Positions 43,634-52,994 of a stretch of DNA of 64,000 bases are shown here, piece after piece. The translations under genes were made by a program, and so were the position numbers. The stretch spans positions 1-64,000 of the forward strand of contig JAJRUM010000076.1 of assembly GCA_024277815.1 (NCBI GenBank), given 5' to 3'. The notes below the pieces were generated by a model. That model was not told where the DNA came from and ran no database searches. It saw only the letters and a program-made list of their open reading frames with translations. How positions within the stretch are numbered: the stretch's first letter is position 1; the number at the start of each line of letters is the position of its first letter. Source of the DNA: Gammaproteobacteria bacterium. GTDB lineage: Bacteria; Pseudomonadota; Gammaproteobacteria; Xanthomonadales; SZUA-36.

Positions 43634-44305
43634 TCAGAGCAACTCGACCAGCAGGTAAAGAACTGCCGTCAAAGCAAAGCCGTTGCCAATGACCCCTTTG
43701 ACAGAAGTCATCGGTCCAGTCTTGCCCATCACACCATTCAATGTTAACAAGCCAATGAGTCCGAAAACCACGACCAGAGAAGTGGCACCCGCACTGTGTA
43801 TCGAAGTCTGTAGTTGGCCCAGATGCACGGAGGATGCCATAAAGAACAGCATCGGGATTGAAAACAGGGTATTGGTGCGGGAAGCCAGGCCAGCTTTGCC
43901 GAGCGCAGCTGCTGCGCCGGGTAAAGCTTCGCCGCCACCGGCAACCTGCTTGGCTGATGCTATGACAGTTTTTTGATTAGGCCAGATGATCAGCCAGACA
44001 TTCAGGAACATGATGGTACCCAGGGTTGCTCCGATGATGATACCCATACCACTCAGATGTTTGAGATAAAGCAGGTAAGTTCCGCTCAGGAATGTGAACA
44101 TAGCCCCCCAGCGGAACCACCAAAGTGCACGCGGCACCATTTTTTGAATAACATCAGATTTAGCCCCGCCATCGGCTTCTTTGAAGTATTCACCCTGAAT
44201 AAAATTAAAATAATAAAGTAGTCCGATCCAGGTCACGCCGGCAAGTAAATGCACCCAGCGCGCCAGAAAGGCTAAGGAATTTCCGCTAAATAAAGCAAGC
44301 TCCAC
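43634..44305 (-). CDS. PuuD-like membrane protein (urate hydroxylase family membrane domain)
   Basis: A 223-residue protein with about six helices and the family pattern LARWVHLLAGVTWIGLLYYF, VPRALWWFRWGAMFTFLSG, VWLIIWPNQKTVI and SIPMLFFMASS. Full PuuD urate oxidases have this membrane domain plus a cytochrome c domain; here only the membrane part exists and no purine genes are nearby, so urate oxidation is uncertain. Conserved His and Trp could bind heme. The start is GTG behind GGGAGG. Confidence 0.75.
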   Translation of the reverse strand: MELALFSGNSLAFLARWVHLLAGVTWIGLLYYFNFIQGEYFKEADGGAKSDVIQKMVPRALWWFRWGAMFTFLSGTYLLYLKHLSGMGIIIGATLGTIMFLNVWLIIWPNQKTVIASAKQVAGGGEALPGAAAALGKAGLASRTNTLFSIPMLFFMASSVHLGQLQTSIHSAGATSLVVVFGLIGLLTLNGVMGKTGPMTSVKGVIGNGFALTAVLYLLVELL

Positions 44306-44477
44306 GATATGTTTCCTCCCTCTTAGGGGTTATTGTGTTGGACGAGAGACGGGTATTGCCGTCAACCATAGAATAACCCAGTTTGCCGGTAAGAAAACAC
44401 TGTTACTGAACTGTTACGCTTTTATGTGGCAGTGCAAGTCTATAAAATCAAAGCGTGGGGAAACAGGCCAACAGCGT

Positions 44478-45488
44478 ATGACGCACTCTGATGTGAATCC
44501 GGAAGTGAGTGAGCCCGGACAGGGGAAAGAGGATGCTTATCCGTTTCCGCTGGATGCCGTGGTGCTTGCTGGTACTCATCGAAATCCCAAACGGCTCATT
44601 GCCGGACGCAATAAGGCTTTTTTGAAAGTTGGCGAGCAGGCTTTGATTCGGTATGTCATCGATGCATTGCTGGCGGCACGACAAGTTGATCAGATATTTG
44701 TGGTTGGTCCGGCTGAAGAGTTACTTGAAGAGCTGGCTGGTTTTCCCACCAGCGTGCGGGTTATTGCCCAGCGCGGAAAAATGCTGACCAATTGCTGGGC
44801 TGGTATTGAGGCATCGGAAGACGCGCACCGAAACGATCCCGGCATGCCGGTGAAAGAAAGGCCGATTTTGATAATTTCCTGTGATCTGCCGCTCGTTACC
44901 GAGCGTGCTGTGGATGACTTCATCACGCGGTGTGCAAGGCTGGATAGTACGTCAGACGAACCTGGCGCAATGCTGGTGGGCGCGGTCGATGAGCCAGGGG
45001 TCAGGCCGTTCTACCCACAGGCAGGTTTGCAGGGTATCAAGCGGCCTTTCGTTGAGTTGGCGGGCGGGCGTTTGCGGTTGGCAAATATTTATGTTGGCCG
45101 GCCGCGCAAGCTGTCTCATCAGGAGATATTGCAAACCGGGTTTTCCTACCGCAAGGCCAAGGACTGGCGGAACGTAGTTGCGTTGGCGTATAACTTTTTC
45201 CGGCGCCCACATGGCTGGCACTCCGCCTGGTTGACGATGCGGGTTCAGTTGACATTGATGCTTTCAAAAGGCAAAGGGCGCTGGTACCGGCGCTTGCGTG
45301 CAGGCAATACCGAGGCCCGGGTTGAAAAATGTCTTTCCGAGGTACTGGGTGGGCCGGTCAGGATTGTAGTGACGCCGTTCGGTGGATTGAGTCTTGACGT
45401 AGATGATCAGGAAGACTACCAGATTCTCGATGCACGCTATCAGGACTGGGCAGCCATTACCGCGGCGGTAGATACCGAACACGATTAG
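44478..45488 (+). CDS. MobA-like nucleotidyltransferase
   Basis: A 336-residue protein starting at MTHSDVNPEV. The N-terminal 180 residues have an NTP-transferase fold: DAVVLAGTHRNPKRLIAGRN with KAFLKVGEQALIRYVI and IISCDLPLVT (metal Asp). The usual GGxGxRM loop is replaced by AGTHRNPKRL, so the nucleotide site is unusual. The C-terminal 150 residues, with RRPHGWHSAWLTMRVQL and a LSLDVDDQEDY element, are not familiar. It overlaps the convergent TRAP gene by 4 bp. Confidence 0.7.
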   Translation: MTHSDVNPEVSEPGQGKEDAYPFPLDAVVLAGTHRNPKRLIAGRNKAFLKVGEQALIRYVIDALLAARQVDQIFVVGPAEELLEELAGFPTSVRVIAQRGKMLTNCWAGIEASEDAHRNDPGMPVKERPILIISCDLPLVTERAVDDFITRCARLDSTSDEPGAMLVGAVDEPGVRPFYPQAGLQGIKRPFVELAGGRLRLANIYVGRPRKLSHQEILQTGFSYRKAKDWRNVVALAYNFFRRPHGWHSAWLTMRVQLTLMLSKGKGRWYRRLRAGNTEARVEKCLSEVLGGPVRIVVTPFGGLSLDVDDQEDYQILDARYQDWAAITAAVDTEHD

Positions 45489-46738
45489 TTCAGCAGCACC
45501 AGTGACAAAGCCGGCCAGAATGCAATCAGCATGACCGACAACATCAGGAATACAAAAAACGGCAAGGTGGATAAATAAATGTCCACAATCGGACGGTCAA
45601 AGCGGTACCCCGCAATAAACAGGTTGAGGCCGACCGGGGGGGTGATATAGCCCAGTTGCATGGTGGCAAGAAAAACAATACCGAGGTGAACCGGGTCTAC
45701 GCCAAACTGGGTAGCCACCGGCAGTATCAGCGGCACCACCAGAACAATCGCTGAAAATATGTCCAGGATCGCGCCGAGTACCAGCAGGAATACCAGCAGC
45801 ATTACCATGAAGGCAAAATGTCCGTTTACATAGCCGCTGATCCACTGCAACAGTTGCTGTGGGACACCGGCATCGATCATAAAGTTGGTGGAGGCACGGG
45901 AAACACCCAATATCATCATGATACCTCCGACCAGGATCATCGCTTCCCGAATGATCGCAGGCAGTTTGCGCAGCGATACTTCCTTGAGAACAACCACATC
46001 GATGATCAGCACATACAGGGCCGTCACGGCAGCCGCCTCGGAAATTGCAAAGTAACCGCTATAGATACCACCGAGCACCACGATGGGCAGAGGGATCTCC
46101 CAAATTGATTCCCGCACAGCTGCCCGCACTTCACGCCAGGAAAAGTCACCCAGCGGTGTACGTATCGCACGGTTTTTCCAGATACTGTAACCCGACAGAA
46201 CCAGCAGCATCAGAAAGCCCGGCAGCAGGCCCGCCAGAAACAGGCGTTCGATCGGTACTTCTGCGATGACGCCATACAGAATCAATGGCAAAGATGGCGC
46301 AAACAGTAAACCCAGGCTGCCTGCAGAGGTGACCAGGCCAAGGTTGAATTTCTCCGGGTAGCCAGCTTGCTGCATGGCAGGGAACAGGATCGCCCCAAGC
46401 GCAATGATGGTTACACCGGAGGCACCGGTGAAAGCAGTGAAAAAAGCACAGGCAACCAGTGATACCACTGCCAGGCCCGCTGGCATCCAGCCCAGCAAAG
46501 CGGTCGTCAGGCGCACCATGCGCTTTGGCGCATTGCTCTCACTTAGCAGGTAACCAGCAAAAGTGAACAATGGAATGGCCAGCAGTATTGGCATTTCGGC
46601 AATACCATAGAATTCAATCGCTATTGCCTGCAGGTCAATGTCAGCTTGATAAAAATTCCACAACGCACCCGCTGCGATGACGGCAAACAATGGTGCCCCC
46701 AACAAGATCAACAAAACCAGCACAAGTGCGATGATCAT
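45485..46738 (-). CDS. TRAP transporter large permease (DctM family)
   Basis: A 417-residue protein with about 12 helices, beginning MIIALVLVLLILLGAPLF. Motifs GASGVTIIALGAILFPAM and SAGSLGLLFAPSLPLILYG, and in the second half GAILDIFSAIVLVVPLILP and LGYITPPVGLNLFIA, are diagnostic of DctM. It imports a solute with Na+ together with the P and Q subunits. The ATG overlaps the DctQ stop (ATGA). Confidence 0.95.
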   Translation of the reverse strand: MIIALVLVLLILLGAPLFAVIAAGALWNFYQADIDLQAIAIEFYGIAEMPILLAIPLFTFAGYLLSESNAPKRMVRLTTALLGWMPAGLAVVSLVACAFFTAFTGASGVTIIALGAILFPAMQQAGYPEKFNLGLVTSAGSLGLLFAPSLPLILYGVIAEVPIERLFLAGLLPGFLMLLVLSGYSIWKNRAIRTPLGDFSWREVRAAVRESIWEIPLPIVVLGGIYSGYFAISEAAAVTALYVLIIDVVVLKEVSLRKLPAIIREAMILVGGIMMILGVSRASTNFMIDAGVPQQLLQWISGYVNGHFAFMVMLLVFLLVLGAILDIFSAIVLVVPLILPVATQFGVDPVHLGIVFLATMQLGYITPPVGLNLFIAGYRFDRPIVDIYLSTLPFFVFLMLSVMLIAFWPALSLVLLN

Positions 46739-47244
46739 TGCTTGCCTCCGACGCCTGTCGGGTTGAATGAATGCCGGATGGCCAAAACCAGGTGACGGTA
46801 AGCCATCAGTCCGAAACCCAATGGCAAGATGATCTGTAACAGCCATGCGGGTGTATTCCTCAGCAAGGTGTCACCAAACTCGTAAGAACCGAGCACAAAG
46901 CGGGCACTGTGCCAGCTAAGCAATCCACATACAGCCGCTGTGAACAGATCGATCAGGACCCGGGTGACCATCTGCAGTCGTTCGGGAAGGAACCGGTCCA
47001 GTACCTGGATGCTGATATGTTTATCCATGCGACTGGCTGCCAGGCCGCCAGCAAGCGTTAGCCATAACACCATCAGGCGGAGCATTTCATCGCCCCAGAA
47101 CAGGCTGTAGTCAAGAAAGTTGCGCAGAAAGATTTGGGTGCCTGCCAGCAGTATCATGCTGATCAGAATGACCAGCAATAAAGCGTCCTCGGCTAAGGCA
47201 CCTGTTTTCTCAAGTTTTTTGAGTACCACAAAGCGACCACTCAT
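46735..47244 (-). CDS. TRAP transporter small permease (DctQ family)
   Basis: A 169-residue protein with four helices; LRNFLDYSLFWGDEMLRLMV and DKHISIQVLDRFLP match DctQ. I start at MSGRFVVLK because its ATG overlaps the TGA of the P gene (ATGA), as at the next junction; an ATG 9 bp upstream is the alternative. Confidence 0.93.
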   Translation of the reverse strand: MSGRFVVLKKLEKTGALAEDALLLVILISMILLAGTQIFLRNFLDYSLFWGDEMLRLMVLWLTLAGGLAASRMDKHISIQVLDRFLPERLQMVTRVLIDLFTAAVCGLLSWHSARFVLGSYEFGDTLLRNTPAWLLQIILPLGFGLMAYRHLVLAIRHSFNPTGVGGKQ

Positions 47245-48293
47245 TGGCTGCAATCTTTCTCCGTATCACCGGCCCGGAAAGCGTCTACGTAGCACTCCAG
47301 TTCGGTTAGCAGAGCGGCACTTACAACACCCTCACTGGCCAGCCTGTGATTGGACTCCTCGACGGCCTGGTGCCAGGCCTGGATTTGCCCCTGGTCGGGG
47401 TTGACGGACTTCATACCATCATCGAGCAAGGCTTTGTACGCGGCTTTGTTGTCAGCGTCACCCTGTGCGTCGAAACCCTGATAGACCCGCTCCATGACCT
47501 CACGCACGATTGCCTGGTCGGCAGGCAAAAGCCGGTTGAAAACCTTTTTATCAACAATCATGATGGCAAAAATATAGGCCAGCGGCAGCTCGGTGATATA
47601 GCTGACAGCCGTGTTCCACTGTAAGACAATAGCGCCGGCAGGTGGTCCCATGATGGTGTCAATCAATTCTGTTTGCAGGCCGGTCAAAACATCGGTTAAC
47701 GGCATTGTGACCGGTGATATACCCAGCGCCGCCACCGCCCCGTATGACATGACATCACCGTCCGGCACCCATACCCTCAGGCCCTGCATGTCATCGAGGT
47801 TCGCGATGGGCTGTTGCGACATTATGTGGGCAAAACCGCTACCGGCAAAGCCGAAGTTGACATAGCCGGCCGCCTCGATAAGTGCCCGCAATTTCTGGTC
47901 CATGCGGCTACGTACGTACCGAACTTCATCAAGGTTGTGGAATACCATGGGTAAGGCATAGAGTTGGGCGTCTTTTTGAAAAGGGCCCAGAGCATTGGAT
48001 GTAAAAGCGCCTCCATGCAACTGGCCGATGCGCATTTTACGTTGTACCTGCTTGTCATTGCCCTGTACACCACCACCGTAAAATTTAAATATAACCCGGC
48101 CATCGGTGCGCTCTTTGATCTCTGCCGCACCGGCCCGCATGGCATTCATCCAGGGCGTTCCTTCGGGTGCCAGTGTGGCAATCTTGATGGTATGGGCACT
48201 GGCAGATGATGCGAATACCATCAGCAACAGGAATACCAAAACATGCCTCGTCGGCAGATTGGACAACAGGCAATTATTGGCTTGAGCTTTCAT
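47241..48293 (-). CDS. TRAP transporter substrate-binding protein (DctP family, TatP-like)
   Basis: A 350-residue precursor with a signal peptide ending SSASA. The mature protein starts HTIKIATLAPEGTPWMNAM and has GQLHGGAFTSNALGP and LRVWVPDGDVMSYGAVAALG, all of the DctP fold. The TLAPEGTPWM start and the adjacent TPR protein are features of the TPR-associated TRAP systems (TatPT, known from Treponema pallidum TP0957/TP0956). The ligand is not known; hydrophobic ligands have been proposed for that group. Confidence 0.92.
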   Translation of the reverse strand: MKAQANNCLLSNLPTRHVLVFLLLMVFASSASAHTIKIATLAPEGTPWMNAMRAGAAEIKERTDGRVIFKFYGGGVQGNDKQVQRKMRIGQLHGGAFTSNALGPFQKDAQLYALPMVFHNLDEVRYVRSRMDQKLRALIEAAGYVNFGFAGSGFAHIMSQQPIANLDDMQGLRVWVPDGDVMSYGAVAALGISPVTMPLTDVLTGLQTELIDTIMGPPAGAIVLQWNTAVSYITELPLAYIFAIMIVDKKVFNRLLPADQAIVREVMERVYQGFDAQGDADNKAAYKALLDDGMKSVNPDQGQIQAWHQAVEESNHRLASEGVVSAALLTELECYVDAFRAGDTEKDCSQ

Positions 48294-48335
48294 GAATCCT
48301 TTCCCATAGACAAAAAGTCCTTACTGAATGTGGTC

Positions 48336-49196
48336 TCAAAAATAGTCGTCAGCACTACTGAGAAGTTTCTGGGCATCATTTTGTGCCATGACGTTAAACA
48401 ATGTGTATCCGTCCTGCTCAGGCTCTGCTGCGATAACATCATTTAACAACTGGTCATGAAGCTTGCGATCATACAAAGTTCGCGCATAGTAGCGCGCATA
48501 ATCAACATTGACAGAAAGATCCCGGCCGCCAGAAAGGGCCACTGCACGTTCAAAGTGCGCTTTGCCGGCTTCAAAATCACCACCCAGTGCCGGTGGCCTT
48601 ATGGTCTTTAATACGGCCAGAAAGTGCTCAACCTGTACCGCTTCATAGTGTTCATCCAGAGCCTGCACCCGTGTCAGTACCGCGTCAACCCGTGGCAGCT
48701 TGGCCAGTGCACCCCAGTCACTGCTGTGTACTTTGATATATGCAATCCAGCTTAACCCCAGAGTAAAAAGGCTGGCGGTGTCCTTTCTGTTCAATTGCGC
48801 CAGTGCGCCCTCAAATGCTTTGAAAGAAAGTTCTTCAATTCCGCAGGCTGCCTGGTTGCTCGCACATAGAGACCGCTGGCCGTAGGTAAGGGCCCGCATC
48901 GTCAGTCGGTCTGCCCGTTGCTGATCTTGCACGAACAGAACACCGTAGGCGGCATACAATTCCGCTGCTGCACTCAACATTGCCGCATCGTTCGGTGAGC
49001 CTTCGACAAAGCTATCCAGCATCAGCAGGTAAGCGGGTGCGCCGTCGCGAACAATAGCCGGATCACTTTGGTTCATGATTGCAGCACTGAGGTTCGCTGC
49101 CATACCAGTTGTTGCCGACTTCATCAGTGAGGAACATGCGGATGCCAACAGCAGAGACAGCAAAAGTATGGTGGTTGTTATTCTATTTGGCTTCAA
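48336..49196 (-). CDS. TatT-like TPR lipoprotein associated with the TRAP transporter
   Basis: A 286-residue lipoprotein precursor (lipobox LLASAC). The mature part is all-helical, with AMLSAAAELYAAYGVLFVQ, RALTYGQRSLCASNQAACG and AKAHFERAVALSGGRDLSVN, matching the TatT family of TPR-like trimers that bind the P subunit of TRAP systems. It lies 42 bp upstream of the P gene, the usual order, and completes a four-part T-P-Q-M transporter. Confidence 0.85.
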   Translation of the reverse strand: MKPNRITTTILLLSLLLASACSSLMKSATTGMAANLSAAIMNQSDPAIVRDGAPAYLLMLDSFVEGSPNDAAMLSAAAELYAAYGVLFVQDQQRADRLTMRALTYGQRSLCASNQAACGIEELSFKAFEGALAQLNRKDTASLFTLGLSWIAYIKVHSSDWGALAKLPRVDAVLTRVQALDEHYEAVQVEHFLAVLKTIRPPALGGDFEAGKAHFERAVALSGGRDLSVNVDYARYYARTLYDRKLHDQLLNDVIAAEPEQDGYTLFNVMAQNDAQKLLSSADDYF

Positions 49197-49280
49197 GGTT
49201 ACGTGGGTTGGTCAATTACAGAAGGGGAGATTATAAACTTATATACAGGTCAGGGCGCGACCGGGTGCAGAAAAAACACG

Positions 49281-49402
49281 GAGGGGTTTAAAACCCCCGA
49301 CTCCCTGGAGTACCAGCCAGTTTAGGGGGGGGTCTAACCGGAAAAAGGGAGCCGGGGGTCACGATTTAAACTGGGATAGCTACAGTTTCATGTAGCTATC
49401 CC
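49281..49402. repeat. cluster of inverted repeats, possible REP/MITE-like element
   Basis: The 412-bp gap between the TatT gene and the divergent regulator holds no convincing gene. It contains GGGGTTT-A-AAACCCC (49283-49297), CTCC-CT-GGAG (49301-49310), 8-bp arms CCAGTTTA/TAAACTGG 43 bp apart (49317-49324, 49367-49374), and a 12-bp stem GGGATAGCTACA/TGTAGCTATCCC (49373-49402) followed by a T-rich stretch. GGGGGTCACGATTTAA nearly mirrors the left TTTAAAACCCCC block. It resembles REP-type repeats; the last hairpin could also be a terminator. Confidence 0.5.
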
Positions 49403-49608
49403 ATCTCTTCTTATTATTATGTAACGCGTATAACCTTAATGAATGTCAGTACAGCGTCTTTGACGCAAAGGCACTATAGGTTATGCAGCCATTTATTAAA
49501 AACGTACCACATGGAAGATTGGCGGAAGATTTACGGAACGTTTGCAGATGGGTTAGGATTGGCTGGCAAGGATGAAATTTTAATACGATCAGCGGGGAAT
49601 AGATTCCA

Positions 49609-51579
49609 GTGGGCTTTGAGTGCTACCGCATCGGAGATCTGTTGTTAGATGCGGGTACGCAGGAGTTGACACGTAAAGGGTCAGCGGTGCCAGTGCCACG
49701 GCTGTCTTTCAAACTGTTGCTTTCCCTGGCACGCAATGCGCCCAATGTTGTTTCAACTGCACAACTCGAAGAAGAGGTCTGGAGTGGCCTGGTCGTTGAC
49801 AAGGGCACGATCAACAAACGTGTCCTGTTACTACGCAAAGCGCTGGGGGAGGACCAGGGTGAAGGGCCGTACATTGCTGTTATTCGTGGCAGTGGCTACC
49901 GCCTTGATGTTCCGGTCGTTCGTATCGATGTTGAGCCGGAAAAGCGGGAGGCCCTGTCACCCGGTTGGTCGGGATTCTATCAGCGGAGCTCGGGTGTCAT
50001 CCGCACGGTTTCCTACTGGCTGCTGGGCACCGTCGCTGTGCTGGCCCTGTTCAAGGGCTTTCAGAACGAAGCTGAAGAGTCCGCAGCCGTGGGCCAGGCT
50101 GAGCGCCTGGCAAGTACCACTGAAGTGCCTGCTATTTATGACCGGCAGTCCATTGCTATTTTGCCGTTTGTTGATTTGAGCGAGGGTCATGGCTATCAGT
50201 TTCTTGGCGATGGTATTGCCGAAGAGGTCATTAACCTTCTGGCGGGTATGGAGGGCCTGAAAGTAGCAGCCCGCACATCCTCATTTGCATTTCGGGATAC
50301 GACCCTGACGGCAACGGAAATTGCTGATGACCTCCGGGTAGGTAACATCCTTGAGGGTAGTATCAGGTATGACGGAGCGCAGATACGCGTCACTGCCCAG
50401 CTGATAGATACACAGAATGGATATCATGTCTGGTCACAAAACTATGACCGTACCTTTGACCAGGTATTTGCGGTACAGGATGACATTGCTGTCAATATTG
50501 CGCAGGCACTTAAGCTGGCCCTGAGTGAGAGTGAGAAGCCGGATTCAAGTAAAGACAGTACCGCAGATATTGAAGCATTTACGCTTTATCTTAAAGGCCG
50601 TGAGTTGCTGAACAATCGCATCCAGCTACGTGCCGCGGGTTTGAAGGAGGCGGTGGGTTATTTCTGGAAGGCAGTAAAGATTGACCCGAAGTTTGCCCGG
50701 GCCCACGCCGGAATTGCCGCAGCATACTGGCTGCTTACGACCTATGACCCGTCACTTGACCAGAAAGCTTACTTTGAGCAGGCTGAGGCAAGTGCCCAGT
50801 TCGCTATTGAGCTGGACCCTGAGTCAACAGACGCCATGGGCGTGCTGGCGTCTGTTTATGCTGCTCGCGGGGAGATTGAGCAGGCGGTGGCCCAGTTTCA
50901 GAAAATCCAATCGATTGGCAGTAACGATTCAAACATAGTGCACTGGCAGGCTGTGCTGCACATGCGGCTGGGGTATTTCAGGCAGCTTATTGATGAGCTG
51001 AAAGTGGCCTACAATCGTGACCCGCTGAACCAGCACCTTGGCTGGTCATTGGCGGCAGCCCTTAACTTCTCAGGCCGTCCCGTCGAGGCGGCAACGATTT
51101 TGCAAACACTCGAAGATTTTTCTCTGCGCGACTACAACCTTGGCCTGACCGCCGTTTACACCGGGGACTTTGAGCAGGCACGCATCCTGTTACGCGGTGC
51201 CCGTATGCGTTCGGGCTTGCTACCAGCGGCCTATGCGGATATGGTCATCGATGCTCTTGAGAGCCCGGAAAAGTCCAGCGCCATTGCAGCGGAGATTGTC
51301 ACTGCAACCCGGCGGGGGGAACTGGATAAACTGGTGGGTTTCGAGGCGCTGTTAATCCTTGGCTCAGCACGCGCTTTTGATTTGGGTATTGATCCACTGG
51401 TTGACTTTGACAGGACACAGATTTTTACCCAGGTGTGGAACAACTGGGCGGTAGAATATCGGCAGGATCCGCGCTTCAAAGAGTGGGTGGAGAAGCTTGG
51501 TTATGTCGATTTCTGGCGAAAACACAGCTGGCCTGACCGTTGCAGGCCTACCAGCCTGACAGAATTCGAGTGCAATTGA
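49609..51579 (+). CDS. CadC-type transcriptional regulator with TolB-like and TPR regions
   Basis: A 656-residue membrane regulator with a GTG start (GGGGA 11 bp upstream; a stop lies just before). Residues 1-105 are an OmpR-type winged helix ending YIAVIRGSGYRLDVPV. One helix (about 135-152) crosses the membrane. The periplasmic part has a TolB-like domain (SIAILPFVDLSEGHGYQFLG, then IAEEVINLLAGMEGLKVAAR) and several TPRs. It is divergent from the TRAP operon and upstream of nhaD, so either may be its target. The ligand is unknown. Confidence 0.9.
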   Translation: MGFECYRIGDLLLDAGTQELTRKGSAVPVPRLSFKLLLSLARNAPNVVSTAQLEEEVWSGLVVDKGTINKRVLLLRKALGEDQGEGPYIAVIRGSGYRLDVPVVRIDVEPEKREALSPGWSGFYQRSSGVIRTVSYWLLGTVAVLALFKGFQNEAEESAAVGQAERLASTTEVPAIYDRQSIAILPFVDLSEGHGYQFLGDGIAEEVINLLAGMEGLKVAARTSSFAFRDTTLTATEIADDLRVGNILEGSIRYDGAQIRVTAQLIDTQNGYHVWSQNYDRTFDQVFAVQDDIAVNIAQALKLALSESEKPDSSKDSTADIEAFTLYLKGRELLNNRIQLRAAGLKEAVGYFWKAVKIDPKFARAHAGIAAAYWLLTTYDPSLDQKAYFEQAEASAQFAIELDPESTDAMGVLASVYAARGEIEQAVAQFQKIQSIGSNDSNIVHWQAVLHMRLGYFRQLIDELKVAYNRDPLNQHLGWSLAAALNFSGRPVEAATILQTLEDFSLRDYNLGLTAVYTGDFEQARILLRGARMRSGLLPAAYADMVIDALESPEKSSAIAAEIVTATRRGELDKLVGFEALLILGSARAFDLGIDPLVDFDRTQIFTQVWNNWAVEYRQDPRFKEWVEKLGYVDFWRKHSWPDRCRPTSLTEFECN

Positions 51580-51611
51580 GTACTCATCGAATCCAATAGA
51601 GAGAAAATAAC

Positions 51612-52970
51612 ATGGACCTGACCACACACTGGGCCGGTATCGTCGCTATCGCCATATTTATTGGCGCATACATCCTGGTCATTCTCGAAGAGAATATTCA
51701 CCTGCGAAAATCGAAGCCGGTCATCGTGGCCGCCGGGTTTATCTGGATGCTGGTGGCTTTTGCATACGCTGCTGCTGGCGATACCCACACCGCGCAAGAA
51801 CTGGTGCGCCACAACTTACTTGAATTTACCGAGCTGTTCCTGTTTTTGCTGGCTGCCATGACCTTCATCAACACGATGGAGGAGCGCGGCATATTCAACG
51901 TGCTGAGAGCCTGGCTGGTCAACCAGGGCTTTTCGTTGCGCAAGATATTCTGGATCACGGGTAGCATTGCTTTTCTGATGTCGCCGGTGGCGGATAATCT
52001 GGCTACGGCCTTGTTGATGGCTACAGTGGTGATTTCCGTCGGTGGCAGCAACACCCGTTTTGTAGCCCTCGCGTGTATCAATATCGTAGTGGCAGCCAAT
52101 GCAGGTGGCGCTTTCAGTCCGTTCGGTGATATCACTACGCTGATGGTCTGGCAAAAAGGGCATGTGCAGTTCAGCGAATTCTTTGCCCTGTTTTTGCCTT
52201 CGGTGGTGAACTGGCTGGTGACCGCCAGTATTCTGTCTTTTGGCCTGCCGGCAGGAAAGCCGGACCCCATGCACGAAGAAGCCTATCTGAAGCATGGCGC
52301 ATTGATGGTGGTGGCATTGTTTATTCTGACCATTACGATGGCTGTTTCGATGCACAACTACCTGCATATGCCGCCCGTCATCGGCATGATGACCGGCCTG
52401 GGTTTCCTGAAGTTGTTTGGTTACTACCTCAAGCGCCGCAAGCACGAAAAAGTACCTTATGGCCCCCGCGAAGACTCGGCGCTTGGCAGCGAGGCTATAC
52501 ACACCAGCGCCGATGGGCAGGCTGCCGGCCCCTATGACATTTATGCAAGCTTGCAGAAGGCCGAATGGGACACATTGATGTTTTTCTATGGTGTCATTCT
52601 GTGCGTTGGTGGTCTGGGTGCATTCGGCTATCTGGCGCTGGGTTCAGAGTTGTTGTATAACGGTTTGGGGCCGACCACCTCTAACATATTGGTCGGTGTT
52701 GCCTCGGCACTGGTAGATAATATACCGGTGATGTTCGCAGTGTTGGCCATGGACCCGGACATGAGCCAGGGCCAATGGTTGCTGGTGACGCTGACCGCGG
52801 GTGTAGGCGGCTCAATGCTATCTATTGGTTCAGCGGCCGGTGTGGCGGTGATGGGACAGGCGCGCGGCATCTACACTTTCTTCGCCCACCTTAAGTGGAC
52901 CTGGGCCGTTGTGCTCGGCTATGTTGCGAGCATAGCCGTACATTTCATGGTCAATGGCAGCACCTTCTGA
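51612..52970 (+). CDS. nhaD: Na+/H+ antiporter NhaD
   Basis: A 452-residue protein with about 12 helices. FITGS-like and SPVADNLATALLMATVV in the first half, NAGGAFSPFGDITTLMVWQ, and LVDNIPVMFAVLAMDPD with GVGGSMLSIGSAAGVAVMG in the second half are NhaD hallmarks. It exports Na+ (or Li+) in exchange for protons, as expected in a salt-water organism. It follows the regulator by 32 bp on the same strand. Confidence 0.93.
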   Translation: MDLTTHWAGIVAIAIFIGAYILVILEENIHLRKSKPVIVAAGFIWMLVAFAYAAAGDTHTAQELVRHNLLEFTELFLFLLAAMTFINTMEERGIFNVLRAWLVNQGFSLRKIFWITGSIAFLMSPVADNLATALLMATVVISVGGSNTRFVALACINIVVAANAGGAFSPFGDITTLMVWQKGHVQFSEFFALFLPSVVNWLVTASILSFGLPAGKPDPMHEEAYLKHGALMVVALFILTITMAVSMHNYLHMPPVIGMMTGLGFLKLFGYYLKRRKHEKVPYGPREDSALGSEAIHTSADGQAAGPYDIYASLQKAEWDTLMFFYGVILCVGGLGAFGYLALGSELLYNGLGPTTSNILVGVASALVDNIPVMFAVLAMDPDMSQGQWLLVTLTAGVGGSMLSIGSAAGVAVMGQARGIYTFFAHLKWTWAVVLGYVASIAVHFMVNGSTF

Positions 52971-52994
52971 CGGCCCGGGCCGCCTGAGGTTAAT

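Noticed and set aside
49439-49648. 69-codon plus-strand frame before the CadC-type regulator
   Set aside because: It overlaps the regulator's start, lacks a ribosome site and has no family resemblance.
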